DNA of 64,000 bases from Heterocephalus glaber. Its lineage: Eukaryota > Chordata > Mammalia > Rodentia > Bathyergidae. Shown here one piece after another: positions 41,986 through 53,500 of the stretch. The stretch lies in assembly GCF_000247695.1 (NCBI RefSeq), contig NW_004624843.1:96557-160556 (forward strand), given 5' to 3'. Under the pieces are notes generated by a model, which did no database searches, was not told the origin of the DNA, and worked only from the letters and a program-made list of their open reading frames with translations. The translations under genes were made by a program, and so were the position numbers. Numbering within the stretch: position 1 is the stretch's first letter; each line of letters starts with the position of its first letter.

Positions 41986-44054
41986 AGTTTTGCATTTGCA
42001 TTTCTATGCGCTATTTTGAAGCTAAAAAAAGGATGTTGAAAAATAAGGACACTTTCCATAATTATGTTCCATTTTTATGATGCCTAGAATTGACTCTGGG
42101 TTCAGAGAAATTATTCATGATTCTCACTATAACTTTGGCATTTCTCTCACTAAATCACAACATCAAATTAGGACCAAACAATGAAGGTGGTTAGCAAAAA
42201 CTGATTATCTTGTCATTGAACAGCTTATTGATTTTTGAATTCCAAAAGAAGAAAATCTTAATTTGGCAGCAGGCACAAATTCCCTTGCCCTAGAAGTAAA
42301 GAATAAAAATTGCTTATAAAAAAGAGATCCTGGCAAATATTTAATAGTTCTATGCCTTTACATCTAGCTCTGTGCAACCCTTTGAGAAGGATTCTGGAGA
42401 TGGTGATGGTGTATTAAGGTTGAGGTGGTGATATCTGGAGTTGTAGGTTTAATGTGCCCAGAGATAAGGTTTATTGATAATCAGCCTCTGACCTGGGATA
42501 ACCCCTCACACATCAGCCCCTGGTCCCTCTTACACCTTTCCTGGGTGAATTTTCCTCCAGGTTCTATGGCATCACCATACCCTGCTCCTCAGAAGTAAAT
42601 GCAAAGTCTGAGCCTTCTCACTTAAAACTGTTTCTTTTTTCCTATGTAAATTCAAGTTTTGCGCTTTCTAAGATAAAGCTTTCCTTTCAGAAACAGGCTG
42701 GAGTTTGCTTCTCTCCACCATTCTTTTCAAAGTATTTGCTGTGCTGCTTGGTCAGGCTGGATGTTCCCAGGTTTTGACTCACTTGTTTCCTGTGTGTCTA
42801 CCTCTTGGTTCTCTACCACACAGCCATTTTGTATTTTTCGACATTCTTATTCTGAGGACCAGTCCCCTGGATGTGAATAAATGTGACTAGAAAAGCGAAG
42901 ATCGCATCTACCATTGTGGTCCGGTTCCCTTGTCTGTATGTCCCCCTTGACTGTTTTCTCCCTCTGTATTTTATGCCGGCTTCTGTTTTGACCTCTTCTC
43001 TTATGTCTTCTTTTTTCATTCCTTCTCTCACTGGGCCACTGTAATCTAAATTATGGCTATTGCAATATTTCTTGTAAGTTCTTTAAAGTCTCCTGATATC
43101 TTCAAGGTAAAGTATGCATGTTACTTTCCTGACAAGATATAAACCTGTGAAAGTCAGAAAACAACTGGTACATAATTTTAGATTTTTAGTTCTTGAAAAT
43201 TACAGGTAATAGTTATGCTTGCATTCTAAATGAACAAACTCAAGATGCAGTCGTTCGAGAGAATATGTTGTAGTCAACTCAATTCCCAAATCATTCTTTT
43301 ATACAGGGCTACCCAGTTATGAGGCCTAACACAGGAATATGAATTGAAATCCTTACTTCTTGTCCTTACTTCCTTGTTTATTCTGCCCAGGAACTGTTTT
43401 TCCCTGCATAGTCTTTGATCCTAGAGGTGAACAGCAGTTTCAGTAACAGGGTTTGTTAGGAAAGCCCCAAGGAAAGAGAACAACCAAGAACCAGAAACCA
43501 TGAATGCAGGAATTCTGGGTCCAAGCTTCAGTGGGAGAAGTTTGGGAAAAAGGATGCAGGCTTTGGATGAGCACAGGATCTTGGCTTCATAAAACTGCTT
43601 GTCTGTGACAAGAATACAATAGGAAAAGGAATGAGAGTAGGAATCTTCAAAGCCCAAGTGTCAGAGTAGGAATCAGGGTTGTCCAGGTCTAAGAGTCTTA
43701 CCATCTCTATGTAAGTCTACCCCAAATGAAAGATGTGAAACTCAGTATTATTAAAGTCTAAATAGCACCATCATATTTGAGACTTGGGAAAGTTCCTTAA
43801 AAGCTCCAACATTGCCTGACACATTTTAAAAGTGAAGAAATGGTATTTCAGAAAGAAAATGTGGTGAACTAGAGTCAGTATAGTATTTGAAGTCAGAGAA
43901 GTTGGACTGACATCCCAGGTTTATTTTACACTGGTGAAGTGCACACTGACTGCTTCATCCGTAAAGAAGGGATTTCATGATGACCCGCTCCTTACGCAGA
44001 AAATACATATTCTGCTCCACTTACTTCCCCAAATTTCTTCTACCCCAAATGAAA

Positions 44055-44151
44055 TCTATGTAGCCCAGGCTGACCTCTAATTTGCAGTTCTCTTCCGGCT
44101 CCAGCTTCCCCAGTGCTGGGATTACAGGTGTGCACCACCACGCCCCGCCTC
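44055..44151 (-). repeat. Truncated B1-type SINE at the edge of the inverted duplication
   Basis: The minus-strand fragment contains TATGTAGCCCAGGCTGACCT and GTGCTGGGATTACAGGTG and lacks the A-rich 3' end. It is the counterpart of the 45398-45556 element. Confidence 0.8.
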
Positions 44152-44584
44152 TGAACTCCTGATAGTAACTAGGAAACATCACTTTTCCTTTTCTCTAAAG
44201 CAAAGGATACCCCGCTGAGGACATTCATTGTACTGAAAAAAAAAACAAAACCCTATTTAGTTCAAGTCTCCTAATCAAATGCCAAGAAAAACATTAGATC
44301 TTGAATTTGTCGATGATGTTAAACAAATCATTAATTTGTTTTGAGAGCTTACTTTCTTCATTTATTTTATAGTTCATTGTGATTTCACTTGGTGGAAGAA
44401 AGGAGTAGCAGAAAGAGGAATTGAATTATAATACATATAGACACCATGAAAACTGGAAAGTAGACCAAAATGTGAAGTGGGAGTATATTTAAGAACAGAG
44501 CTAATGATATTATTGAAGCTTCATAAAGTATTCTGCTTTTTTTGAATGTCGGATTCATAGACATGCAAAACATTACACTTAGGA
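44055..44584 (+). repeat. Left arm of a diverged inverted duplication
   Basis: The segment 44158-44337 matches the reverse complement of 45222-45390 closely (roughly 85-90% by eye), with shared runs such as GATAGTAACTAGGAAACAT and CAAGTCTCCTAATCAAAT. The match resumes at 44532-44584 (TTTTTTTGAATGTC) against 45160-45210, after about 190 bp present only in this arm. The outer end carries a truncated minus-strand B1 (44055-44151), mirrored by the plus-strand B1 on the other arm. Confidence 0.85.
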
Positions 44585-45159
44585 ACAGGTGATATTATTT
44601 ATAGGAATTTAATAAATACTTTAGATACTAAGGCTTCAGGAAATATACACTGAATACACAGTAGATGAAGTTCTGTAATTATCACTCAGACAGCTTCTGT
44701 ATTTTATTCATGTTAACCTGAGGACAGTGCCATTCAATTTTTTCCAAATAGTATTTTTTTTAACTAAAACTGTGCAAAGAACAAAATTTCTAAGGAATTA
44801 TTAAATAATATTTTTTGCTTTTGTAGAACAGGAGGTCAAAATAAGAGCCTTTTAAAAATATTAAAGAAAATATCAAATATTTCTTTGACAAATGATTTAG
44901 AAATAAATTATAGGTATATGAAAATTATTTAGACTTATATATCAATCTGTAAAAATTTTTAAGTAAATAAAATACTTCCCCAGAAATACAAAAACTATAA
45001 ACCATTCTGGAATGAAATTGAAATAATCTATTGTTCACACTTACCTCAGTTCAGTTAAAAAAAGAAAAAAGTTCTGAAAATTTGAGGAAGCAAAGCATAT
45101 TGAACCTTGGTTTGCTCAAATGACGTTATAGATTTGAGATACCTTTGTTCTAGAGATCT

Positions 45160-45552
45160 TCCTAAGTTTAATGTTTTACATATCTATGATTCTGACATTC
45201 AAAAAAACTGATATACTAATTAATGATTGGTTTAGCATCATCAACAATTTCAAGATCTAATCTTTTTCTTGGGATTTGATTAGGAGACTTGAATGAAGTA
45301 GGGGCATTTTTTTTCAATACAACTAATGTCCTCAGTGGGGTATCCTTTGCTCTAGAGAAAAAGAAAAATAATGTTTCCTAGTTACTATCAGAAAGTGAGA
45401 GGCTGGGCGTGGTGGTGCACACCTGTAATCCCAGCACTGGGAAAGTTGAGGCAGGAGGATAGCTGTAAGGTAGAGGTCAGCCTGGGTTACTTAGTGAGTT
45501 CAAGGCTGGCCTGAACTATAGAGTGAGACCCTGTCCAAAAAAAAAAAAAAAA
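45160..45552 (-). repeat. Right arm of the inverted duplication
   Basis: This is the reverse-complement partner of 44055-44584, and it includes the B1 SINE at 45398-45556 at its outer end. Spacer between the arms is about 575 bp. The B1 copies sit at the same place relative to the shared sequence, so the duplication included the SINE and happened after that insertion. Confidence 0.85.
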
Positions 45553-45556
45553 GAAA
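45398..45556 (+). repeat. Full-length B1-type SINE
   Basis: The element starts GAGGCTGGGCGTGGTGG and contains CACCTGTAATCCCAGCAC and GAGTGAGACCCTGTCC, followed by about 17 A and a GAAA-repeat tail. An internal partial duplication (GTTCAAGGCTGGCCTGAACT) is visible. Confidence 0.9.
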
Positions 45557-47864
45557 GAAAGAAAATCGGGAATGCAACTTCTAAACACTGTTTTTTAAAG
45601 CAACACTGGTAGCGGTGCTATTAGAACTCCAGGTGCTACCAGAGTCTTTTCACTTCTATCTGATTGGTCTTCTGGTCTCTAATAGGAAGAAGTAATTATC
45701 TGATCTATTACAGGATTAGAGCTCTGATAAGATCTACAAGCAGAGATGTTGGCCGCACTGAAAAGGTTCAGTAGATGATTTTTCCTAGTAGGTAAGTCAA
45801 GAAATTTTGATTAGTGATTTGAAATGGCAAAGGAGAGAGTGAAAGTAAAATAGATGACCTTTGCAGGTGGAGAGAACTAACTTTTCAACATGCACACCAA
45901 TGTAGTGGAGGGGAAAGCCCACACTGTTGGAGTGGAAAGAAGACAAAAGAGGTAATGACTGAACGTAGAGAGATACAGCTGGTCAACCTGACAGTGCTTC
46001 CTTCTGGAAAAGATTCCCTGGCTCGTTCTGACAAAAAGGCGACTCAATTTTTTTGTATGGATAGAGAAAATATACACTAAATTAAAATTTGTAAAAGATC
46101 ACTGTTACAGGAGAGAGAAGAGATAGAAAGCTTTGTCTTGCAGGTACTCCTTTTTCCTTGATTTAATCCAAGAAGGGAAATGTCTGTAAACTAGGGGTTA
46201 AGGGGATTTTTTCCCCCAGTCTTCCCATAATGCAATAATGTAATCTTCCCAAGCTTGTATTTTATTTCCATCTCCAACATATTCTTAAAATTTTCTTCCA
46301 GCCCAGTTTTCTCCCCTTCTTCACACCAGATCCACACAGGTTGCTCAAACTTCAAAGTCTGTAAATTGAGATTTCAGTATAAAGTAAGGACAAATTCCCT
46401 ATGACATCAGTGCCCTACAAACTGTTAGTGGTCTATAACTGTACTTTAAAAATAATTCTGTAGTTAGATAATTTTGAAATAAACTAGGTTTAGCAAATTA
46501 AGTAGACAGACTTTTGTGCTTTCTTCATGTATTTAGTTGTTGTCATTGTACATGGTTAGGAGATCGATATACTATGCAGAATCAACCAATTCTAGTCAGC
46601 AGAAGAACCGGAGGATGAGGGTGCTGTGAAAGCTTGCATGTCCTGGATGGCCAGCATTGGAAAGGCAGATCTCAGTGGTATGGCGCTCCCTAACTGCAAG
46701 GAATGCTGGGAAGATGGCTGAATCTGATGGCAGGGAGAAGGGCAAAAGGATTTGGTCAGCAACTGGCTAGTCTCTGCCTGCAGATGCTCTTGGCTTTCAC
46801 AGTACAAGCACAAGCAAAATACTTGTTTTATTCTCCAAACAAATTGCCTCTCTGTCTTGCAATATTAGAACTTCTTGATGAAAGTTATTAAAATTTTTCA
46901 ACACCTAAGCATTAGGTAAAAAAACGTTTAGGTAGAAATAATTTGGCAGCTCTATCTCTAAAAACCTCATGCACTTTGATAAAAAGTGAATGATTAAAAT
47001 CATCTCCATGTTTCATTGAGAAGTGTTAACATTTCATTTTGAAATAGCAAATATAATTTGTTGAGAGAGTAATTATAATGGTTTTATGCACAATCATGAA
47101 GTGAGAACTACTGAGTGTCAGTCAGCTCATGAGCGTCAATGTGCTATAGGAAGTGTGTACTAAACTGTGGCCAGGAAACCCTGTTTCTTAATCAGGTCTT
47201 TGTTCATTGTCATTTTGTGACTCGGGGCAAGTTCTGTAAAGCCTCTGTGCTGTTTTTAGGCTCAGAAGTATCAGAATTCATTATAGAGTCCACTCCAATT
47301 CAGCATGACTCGCACTGTGTACCTGGGTTTTACTTTATGAGGTTTATTTAAAATCATGGACCCTGCTGAGTCCAGTGTTATTGTCTTTCTTCTCTATTTG
47401 AAGAGAAGGTGTCCCTTAGCTCTAGACACTGACGTAACTGACCTCAGATGACAGAGTTCACACAACAGAGAGAAGAATAAAAACTAAAAACAAAATTGTT
47501 CCTGCCTGCCCCCCCGCCCTTTCCTTAGAGAGATGCAGGAGCTTTTGTCCTCTTTCCCCTGGAGGGTTAGGGGACGGAAAGACAGAGTGCAATGAAAGGG
47601 CCCCAGTGCTGGCCTGGATTCCTAAGCAAACTGTCTTGGTCATCTCTGATCAGCTCCACAGCAAGCAGCTTTAACAGATGCAGTGACCTGCAATCAGGGG
47701 CCAGGTTAGGGCGCCTGGAGAGTGAGAGCTCTAGATTCATACCCTGAAGAAGTCACGGCCAGGGAGACAGAGGAGCCCCTCTGCATTCGCTAGGGTGTGC
47801 ATTTACGGACAGAAAGAGACTAGCTGCGAGTTCCTTCGGGAAAGGAGTACTGCTCTGGTTTGAA

Positions 47865-48220
47865 AATATCCCCCAAAGTTCGTGTATTGGAAATTTAATT
47901 CCTGAAGAGCAGAGTTGAGGAATGAGAGACTTGTAAGAGGTGATATCATGAGGGTTCTGCCCTTGGGAATGAATTAATGCTATTATCACACAAGTGGGTT
48001 AGTTATCAAGGAAGTGGCTTCCTGATGGAAAGACGAGCTTGGCTCTCCCTCTCCTCTCTTCTCCTCTCCCACCTTCTCCCCCCCGCTTGCCCTTCCATCT
48101 TCTGTCCTGAGATGATGTAGCATGTAAGGCCCTCATCAAAGGTGGCCTCTCAGTTGTGGATCTCCAGTTCCAGCATTGTAAGGAAGAAATCTCTGTAATG
48201 AATTACAGGTAAATAAATTA
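47865..48220 (+). mobile_element. MST/MLT1-type solo LTR
   Basis: CTGGTTTGAAAATATCCCC, ATCATGAGGGTTCTGCCCTT, GGAATGAATTAATGCTATTA and AGGAAGAAATCTCTGTAATG occur in the forward order of MaLR LTRs. A C-rich/CT-rich tract lies in the middle (48040-48090). Confidence 0.6.
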
Positions 48221-50259
48221 AGACAAGTGCCAACCACCAAGCAAGAGAGTGGGAGGGATGATGACTACAGCTTTGTGCAAGACAGATGTTGCAAATCGAG
48301 CCAAGGTTTCCGGGAGGTGAGGCCACCCCAGCTGGAGCAGTCCGTGCCCATCCAGGAAGTAACACCTCACTTTGAGTGAGCTCCTGCAGTGGGTGATTTG
48401 GAATTCCCTTTCTGTTCTAAAATTTGATTCCTGAATCTAATATCCATCTGATGTTTAGTTTAGTTCTTCTTTTATATTTTCAAATCTGTTGTCCTTTCTG
48501 CTTAACACATCTGCTGTGATCACCTTTTATTATTCTCATTACTCACTGGTTGAAATGGAATGGAGTGCGTTTGATCCCAATGATTATACCAATATGAGGA
48601 GACAACTTGGAAGCCTTCTTAATGCCCTCAGGAAGTTCTAATTCACATCAAAAACATGAGCTTTGGGCCATGTATTGCCAACCACAATTAGAGTTCATAT
48701 TTTGTAATCAAATGATCCCTATGTAACATTGTAAATTTGAAGAATAACATCAAATGTAAAAGTCTTTTATGTAGATCATCTGAATAATGTCCATGGTCTT
48801 AGAAACATTCAAGAAAAAGGCTAATTGATCTTTTTAAATATTTCGAAAAGGAAAGGAGAATACAATCTATAGTCCATTAAGAAAATGGGGTAATTTGTCA
48901 TATTTTCCAGTAACATTAATTTTTTACAGGAAAATTGCTTGTTTTTTGACCTGCCATTAGCAAATGAATTTGAAATGTTTGTGACTTTTTAAAAAATACA
49001 TAAGCTAACTGTCCTGGGTGAATGAAGTCTATATTTATTCATCCTTTCAATTCTCACTTAAGACCAGTTTAGCTCCAGAGTACCAACCTGAAAGAAACTA
49101 TTAAGTGCTCAGGTGGGGGAAGCAGACACAGTTAGTCAAAAGGTGTGTGTGACAAGTGATAAGTGACACAGGAGCATAAGACAGGACTTCTCTGTATTGT
49201 GTCATGGAAGTCACAGGGTGACCAAGCAATTACAGGTTTTGAAGTAGCACCATGTTTATGTAGTTTAGAGAAATGCTGCCTGTATACCTCAAAGGTACAC
49301 CCAGCAACTACCATATACACAGCCACCATTTGATGGCTTATACTTTCCGAGATAAGAACCAAAGAGCTAGTGTGTCACCTCAACCCAAATAAGCCACAGG
49401 CTTGGCTCCCCATTGTATTTGGTTACAATACAAATACATTAGTAATGTGTTAGTTACATTGTTCCAAGGCACTCATACTACCTAGTAGTCTACTTGTCTA
49501 AGCACAGGCTAACCAATCAGGGGCTTATGATTGACAGGATGGGAGCAACATACACTTTATCTTGCAGTAATTGCCAAGGCTGAAGCACTACGAGATGAAA
49601 AGTTCTAAAGTCACATTCAGAGGCAGGATTATAGACCCCTAGAATGACATTGCTCCTTTACTTAAAGCTAGCGTTCAAACTAGGGACAGGAAGTAGAGGA
49701 AGACTCCTAGAGTGACAATACTTTAGCTAAGTATTCCCAAATGAGAAGATGTAGTAAATTAACTAATCATTTCATTGTTGGAAAGAGCTTCATGAACAGC
49801 GAATGCACAGGAAACAACTCATGGACCCCATGATTAAAATTTTTGATGGAAAAGAAACGTAGAGGGCTGCCAAAAACCAGTTCAGAAAGGGCCTGTGTTC
49901 CAGCCAGAAGCAATGGCTTTGATTATGAAGGCCATAGAGAGCCTGGAAGTATTTACTGAAAGGTAAGTATAGAGCATGACAACTGATGGGCAGGTCAGGG
50001 TGTTAGCTTAATACAAGGGAAGAAAGGTGAAGGCAAGAAATCGAGCAGTAATAGTGGTGAGGAAGAGGCATGGAAAGATCCCGTGTTTCTGTTTCCTGTC
50101 TGGATCCAGAAGACTGAATCTGTAGATACTCTCCCTGTGGAGTTAGCATAGTTCAGCAAGATTCATTAGGTACTTCTGAGAAGGTTAATCCAAGTCAATA
50201 AAAGAGACGCTGAAGGGAAAATTGAAATACAGTAGCTACTAGCAATGCTATATATGGAA

Positions 50260-50430
50260 TTTTAAATGCATCTTCTCTTCACAGTAGCACTCTAACAATT
50301 ATTATTATCTGCACTTACAGATGTGGAAGTTGAGGTTAGATACTTTGACTAAAGTTGCAAATAAATGGTGTGGTGGCAATGTGAAATCAAGTTTGTCTGG
50401 CTCTGAAGATCATGACTATTTTAGTTAGAG
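50260..50430 (+). repeat. MIR SINE
   Basis: AACAATTATTATTATCTGCA, CTTACAGATGTGGAAGTTGA and GTCTGGCTCTGAAGATCATG match MIR in order. Confidence 0.6.
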
Positions 50431-51144
50431 AAAGGGCAGGTTTGGAGAGAGGATGGTTCGGTCAGTTTTAACATGCTATCCCTTTCTTCCCGCTCCAGAC
50501 AGCCATGTGTATAAGTCCAACAGTACTATTTGTGTATCTCCAGAGGCCTCTTTAGATTGTGGAAATTTATAGGAATTTTCAGTATCATTTTGTGGTTGAG
50601 GGAGTAAAATATCAATGCGGAAGAGTGAATAACCGATTCTGGAAAGACCCAGTATCTGCTGGAAGCAGATGAGATGATGAGAGGCACCCAGTCCAGGAGA
50701 GTCAATTGATTTTAGGTGGTCCAGGGTCCAGGGCAGCGAGAGGATTAGGGAAGAAGCCAGAGGGACTGAGCCTCTGACCTCTTATGCTCACGTTCTTTAT
50801 TTGGCTTAAACACTGGAAAAAGTTTAAGAAATGACACTCAAAACACACAGTCTGGAAAAGAAATGTAAGAATACAAGCATTTTCACAACAAGAACTCAAT
50901 TTGAGATTGGATTTCATTGTTAGAATAGGATTTTAGAGCACTAATCAACACTGACTCAGTCATTCATTCAATGAATCCAGCAGAGTCCATCTTCTACATA
51001 TTTGGCACTGAGTGCTATAACTATGAACACTGAAAAGCTTAACTCCACAGAAAAATGTACGATAGTATGTAACATTGATATTGCCCTGGAAAGAAAGGAA
51101 AAATTATGAGAAAAGGAAAAAATGGAACCAAAGTCTTTGTAAAT

Positions 51145-51275
51145 AGGGAAGGGTGGACAGGGAATGGGGAAAAAAATAAGAACCAAGATACATCATGTAC
51201 AGGTACAAGCACCCAATGATAAATGTAAATGTATTGTATACCTAAAATGTGCCAATAAAAGAATTTGAGCAAATA
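51145..51275 (+). mobile_element. Possible L1 3'-end fragment A
   Basis: CATGTACAGGTACAAGCACC and CTAAAATGTGCCAATAAAA resemble rodent L1 3' UTR ends. A related sequence recurs at 62705-62825, which shows it is a dispersed repeat. Confidence 0.4.
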
Positions 51276-51539
51276 AAATTAATTGAATATATGGAGATAG
51301 ATAACTATGCCCTTTTTCCTGATTAGATTTCTCTGAGCTTTTAATGTGTCTTAATTACATATTTCTTACCCTGATTGTCTACTTCCCATTTGGATCTTTT
51401 CAACAGCTATCTTAGAGATTTATAAATATATTTTAATTAGAAAATACATTTGGTTAGAAAATAGTTCTTGAATATACAGTCTGCCAAAAAATGTATACTC
51501 ACTTCAGAAAAAAAATTGTATAAATATTTTAGTACTGAA

Positions 51540-51775
51540 TTTTTTGAGACATCATGAGATTGGTACAAGTTACCTTTGGCCTCTACAATTATAAGAGGTG
51601 CTCAAAGTGGTGGCCATGAGCTCTCAGACATTTATTAGTATGGTGAACTACTCCTTGGGTAACTTTGGTCACTGAGATTGCTGCACATACATTTTCAGTT
51701 TCTTCTCAAAGGGCTGACACTGGTTTTTCTGCAATATATGACATCCTCCAGGGTTCCCCATATGTTGAAAAAACT
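51540..51775 (-). pseudogene. Possible Tc1/mariner-superfamily transposase relic
   Basis: On the minus strand a degraded frame ends in CLRAHGHHFEHLL, resembling the C-terminal FEHLL motif of some Tc1/mariner-type transposases. In-frame stops are present. The assignment rests on that one motif. Confidence 0.3.
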
Positions 51776-52701
51776 TCATACTATTTTTCTTTTCCAGAAG
51801 TGTGTATATATTTTTGGGCAGGCTCTCTATATATTTTATTTGGGAATAAATCTGGTTTCATTGTGAACTACTCAGCAATACATCTATGATTTTCTTAAAA
51901 ATTTTTTAGCTCTGCATTTTATTCAGGTGGCAGATATTAAGGTACTTAGGCACAAGTCTGAGTAATGCAAATTCTTCAGTTCTTTTGTTCAGCTTTCTTT
52001 AAATATATATGCCAAAATCCACTGAAGGCTAACTCTTGCCACTGGAAAAAAAAGCAAAAAGAAAAGAAAAAAAATGTATTTGTTTCCGAAGCTGTACTGG
52101 TTTTTATGTAGTTGCAGTCTGAAACCCAAATGACACTCTCCTGATACATGCAGAAGAATAATCTGAATGAGAACAGAAACACTGATGTTGGTGGAGATTC
52201 CATGACACAACTCTCAGCCTTTCATATTTAAATGCATATCTGAATCTGCAAGAACAATATTGGGTCCAGAGTTAAATCTGAGCATATTTTTTTCCTTTGG
52301 CTACTTCCAATCCTGATGGGAGACTATTGTGTGTGAGTGCATGCATGACAAATTTAAAAACAAAGGAAAGAAGGAAACAAGGAAAAGCAAAGTCTTGATG
52401 TCGGTAATAGAAGAAAATGCAGATGATAAAGCCAAGCACCCCAATGGTTTTGTTAAAATGTGGAAGAGGAAGTGGGGTGAAACAGATGGGCTATTAAGCT
52501 TTGAGGCTGTGACATTTGGAAGCCAGAATTGCATTTTATTTGAAACTGTGAATAAACAGCTTGGGAATTGTCTCTGATGCTCTTTTCTGCTGTGGGTTTC
52601 ATTCCTCCTGTCTCGGGGCACTGCAAAGCAACTGTTGGCTAAATTGGCCTGCTCTGATGATTATCCTGCAATATATCACCTTGAAAATATCTTGACTTCT
52701 T

Positions 52702-52731
52702 TTTTATTGGGGGGGGGTACCAGGGATCGAA
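52702..52731 (-). repeat. Severely 5'-truncated ID fragment
   Basis: Only the end of an ID (GGTACCAGGGATCGA on this strand) is present beside a G run. It is flanked by TTGACTTCTT (52693) and TTGACTTCTTA (52732), which suggests truncated insertion with its own target duplication. Confidence 0.6.
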
Positions 52732-53269
52732 TTGACTTCTTATATTTGATTCCAGTGTAACTGAAATTTAAGTTTATAAACAGGTCCATTTAAAGGCCTG
52801 ATCTGAAACTGTCATGGGACTGCTCATCTGGTTTTTATGTTCATTCGTCTCATAGAATTCTATGGGTGACATGTATTTACCTAACTGCGTAGCATCTTAG
52901 GGCTGGAAGGGGCGATAGCAATGTGAAAATAAAAGAGCAGGCAAAGGAGAACAGGCAAAGGCTATGATTCAGAACTTGCATGTGGTAGAGACTCAGAAGA
53001 AAGCAGAGGAATTGGAAAGCCAAGTGGAAAAAAAGTTAAATTAAATTTGGCCTGAAGTTACTGCCGCCATGCAATCCAGCTTAGTTTTCTAACAAGCTTT
53101 AATCTGATTTGAGTATGTTCTTCTAACAAGTAGCAGAGTCTTTAGGCCAATCAATCATGTACTATGATAAAAAATGAATGATCAGACTTTTAAAAATTAA
53201 ACTTAAAGAACTTTAAAGTTAAAAACTTATCACAGTAGAAAACACATTGCCATTAATCTCCCTCAAACT

Positions 53270-53500
53270 TCTCTGGCGTCAAATACACTTATCTCATTGT
53301 TCTGGCCACTTCCTGCAGCAGTCCTGGAAGCCCTCTTTCAGGTCTTCAGTTGTGTTTGTTGAAGCCTTGATGTCCTCTATTGATTGTTAGGGTTTTCCTT
53401 TCATGGCCATTGGGATTTTGGGGGAAGAGCCAAAAGTTGCACAGTGTCAGCTCAGGTGAATAAGGTGCATGAGGACGTATTGTCTTGTTTTTATAAGCTT
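53270..53500 (-). pseudogene. Mariner-like transposase relic
   Basis: Read on the minus strand, around 53435-53480, a frame gives PYSPELTLCNFWLFPQ. This is clearly related to the mariner transposase block YSPDLAPCDFWLFP, including the second catalytic Asp region (here changed to Asn). Downstream text continues the family pattern (KGK, then IEDIKA, then FQDC, then RKW) with a stop and frame changes. It is a dead DNA transposon fragment. Confidence 0.65.
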
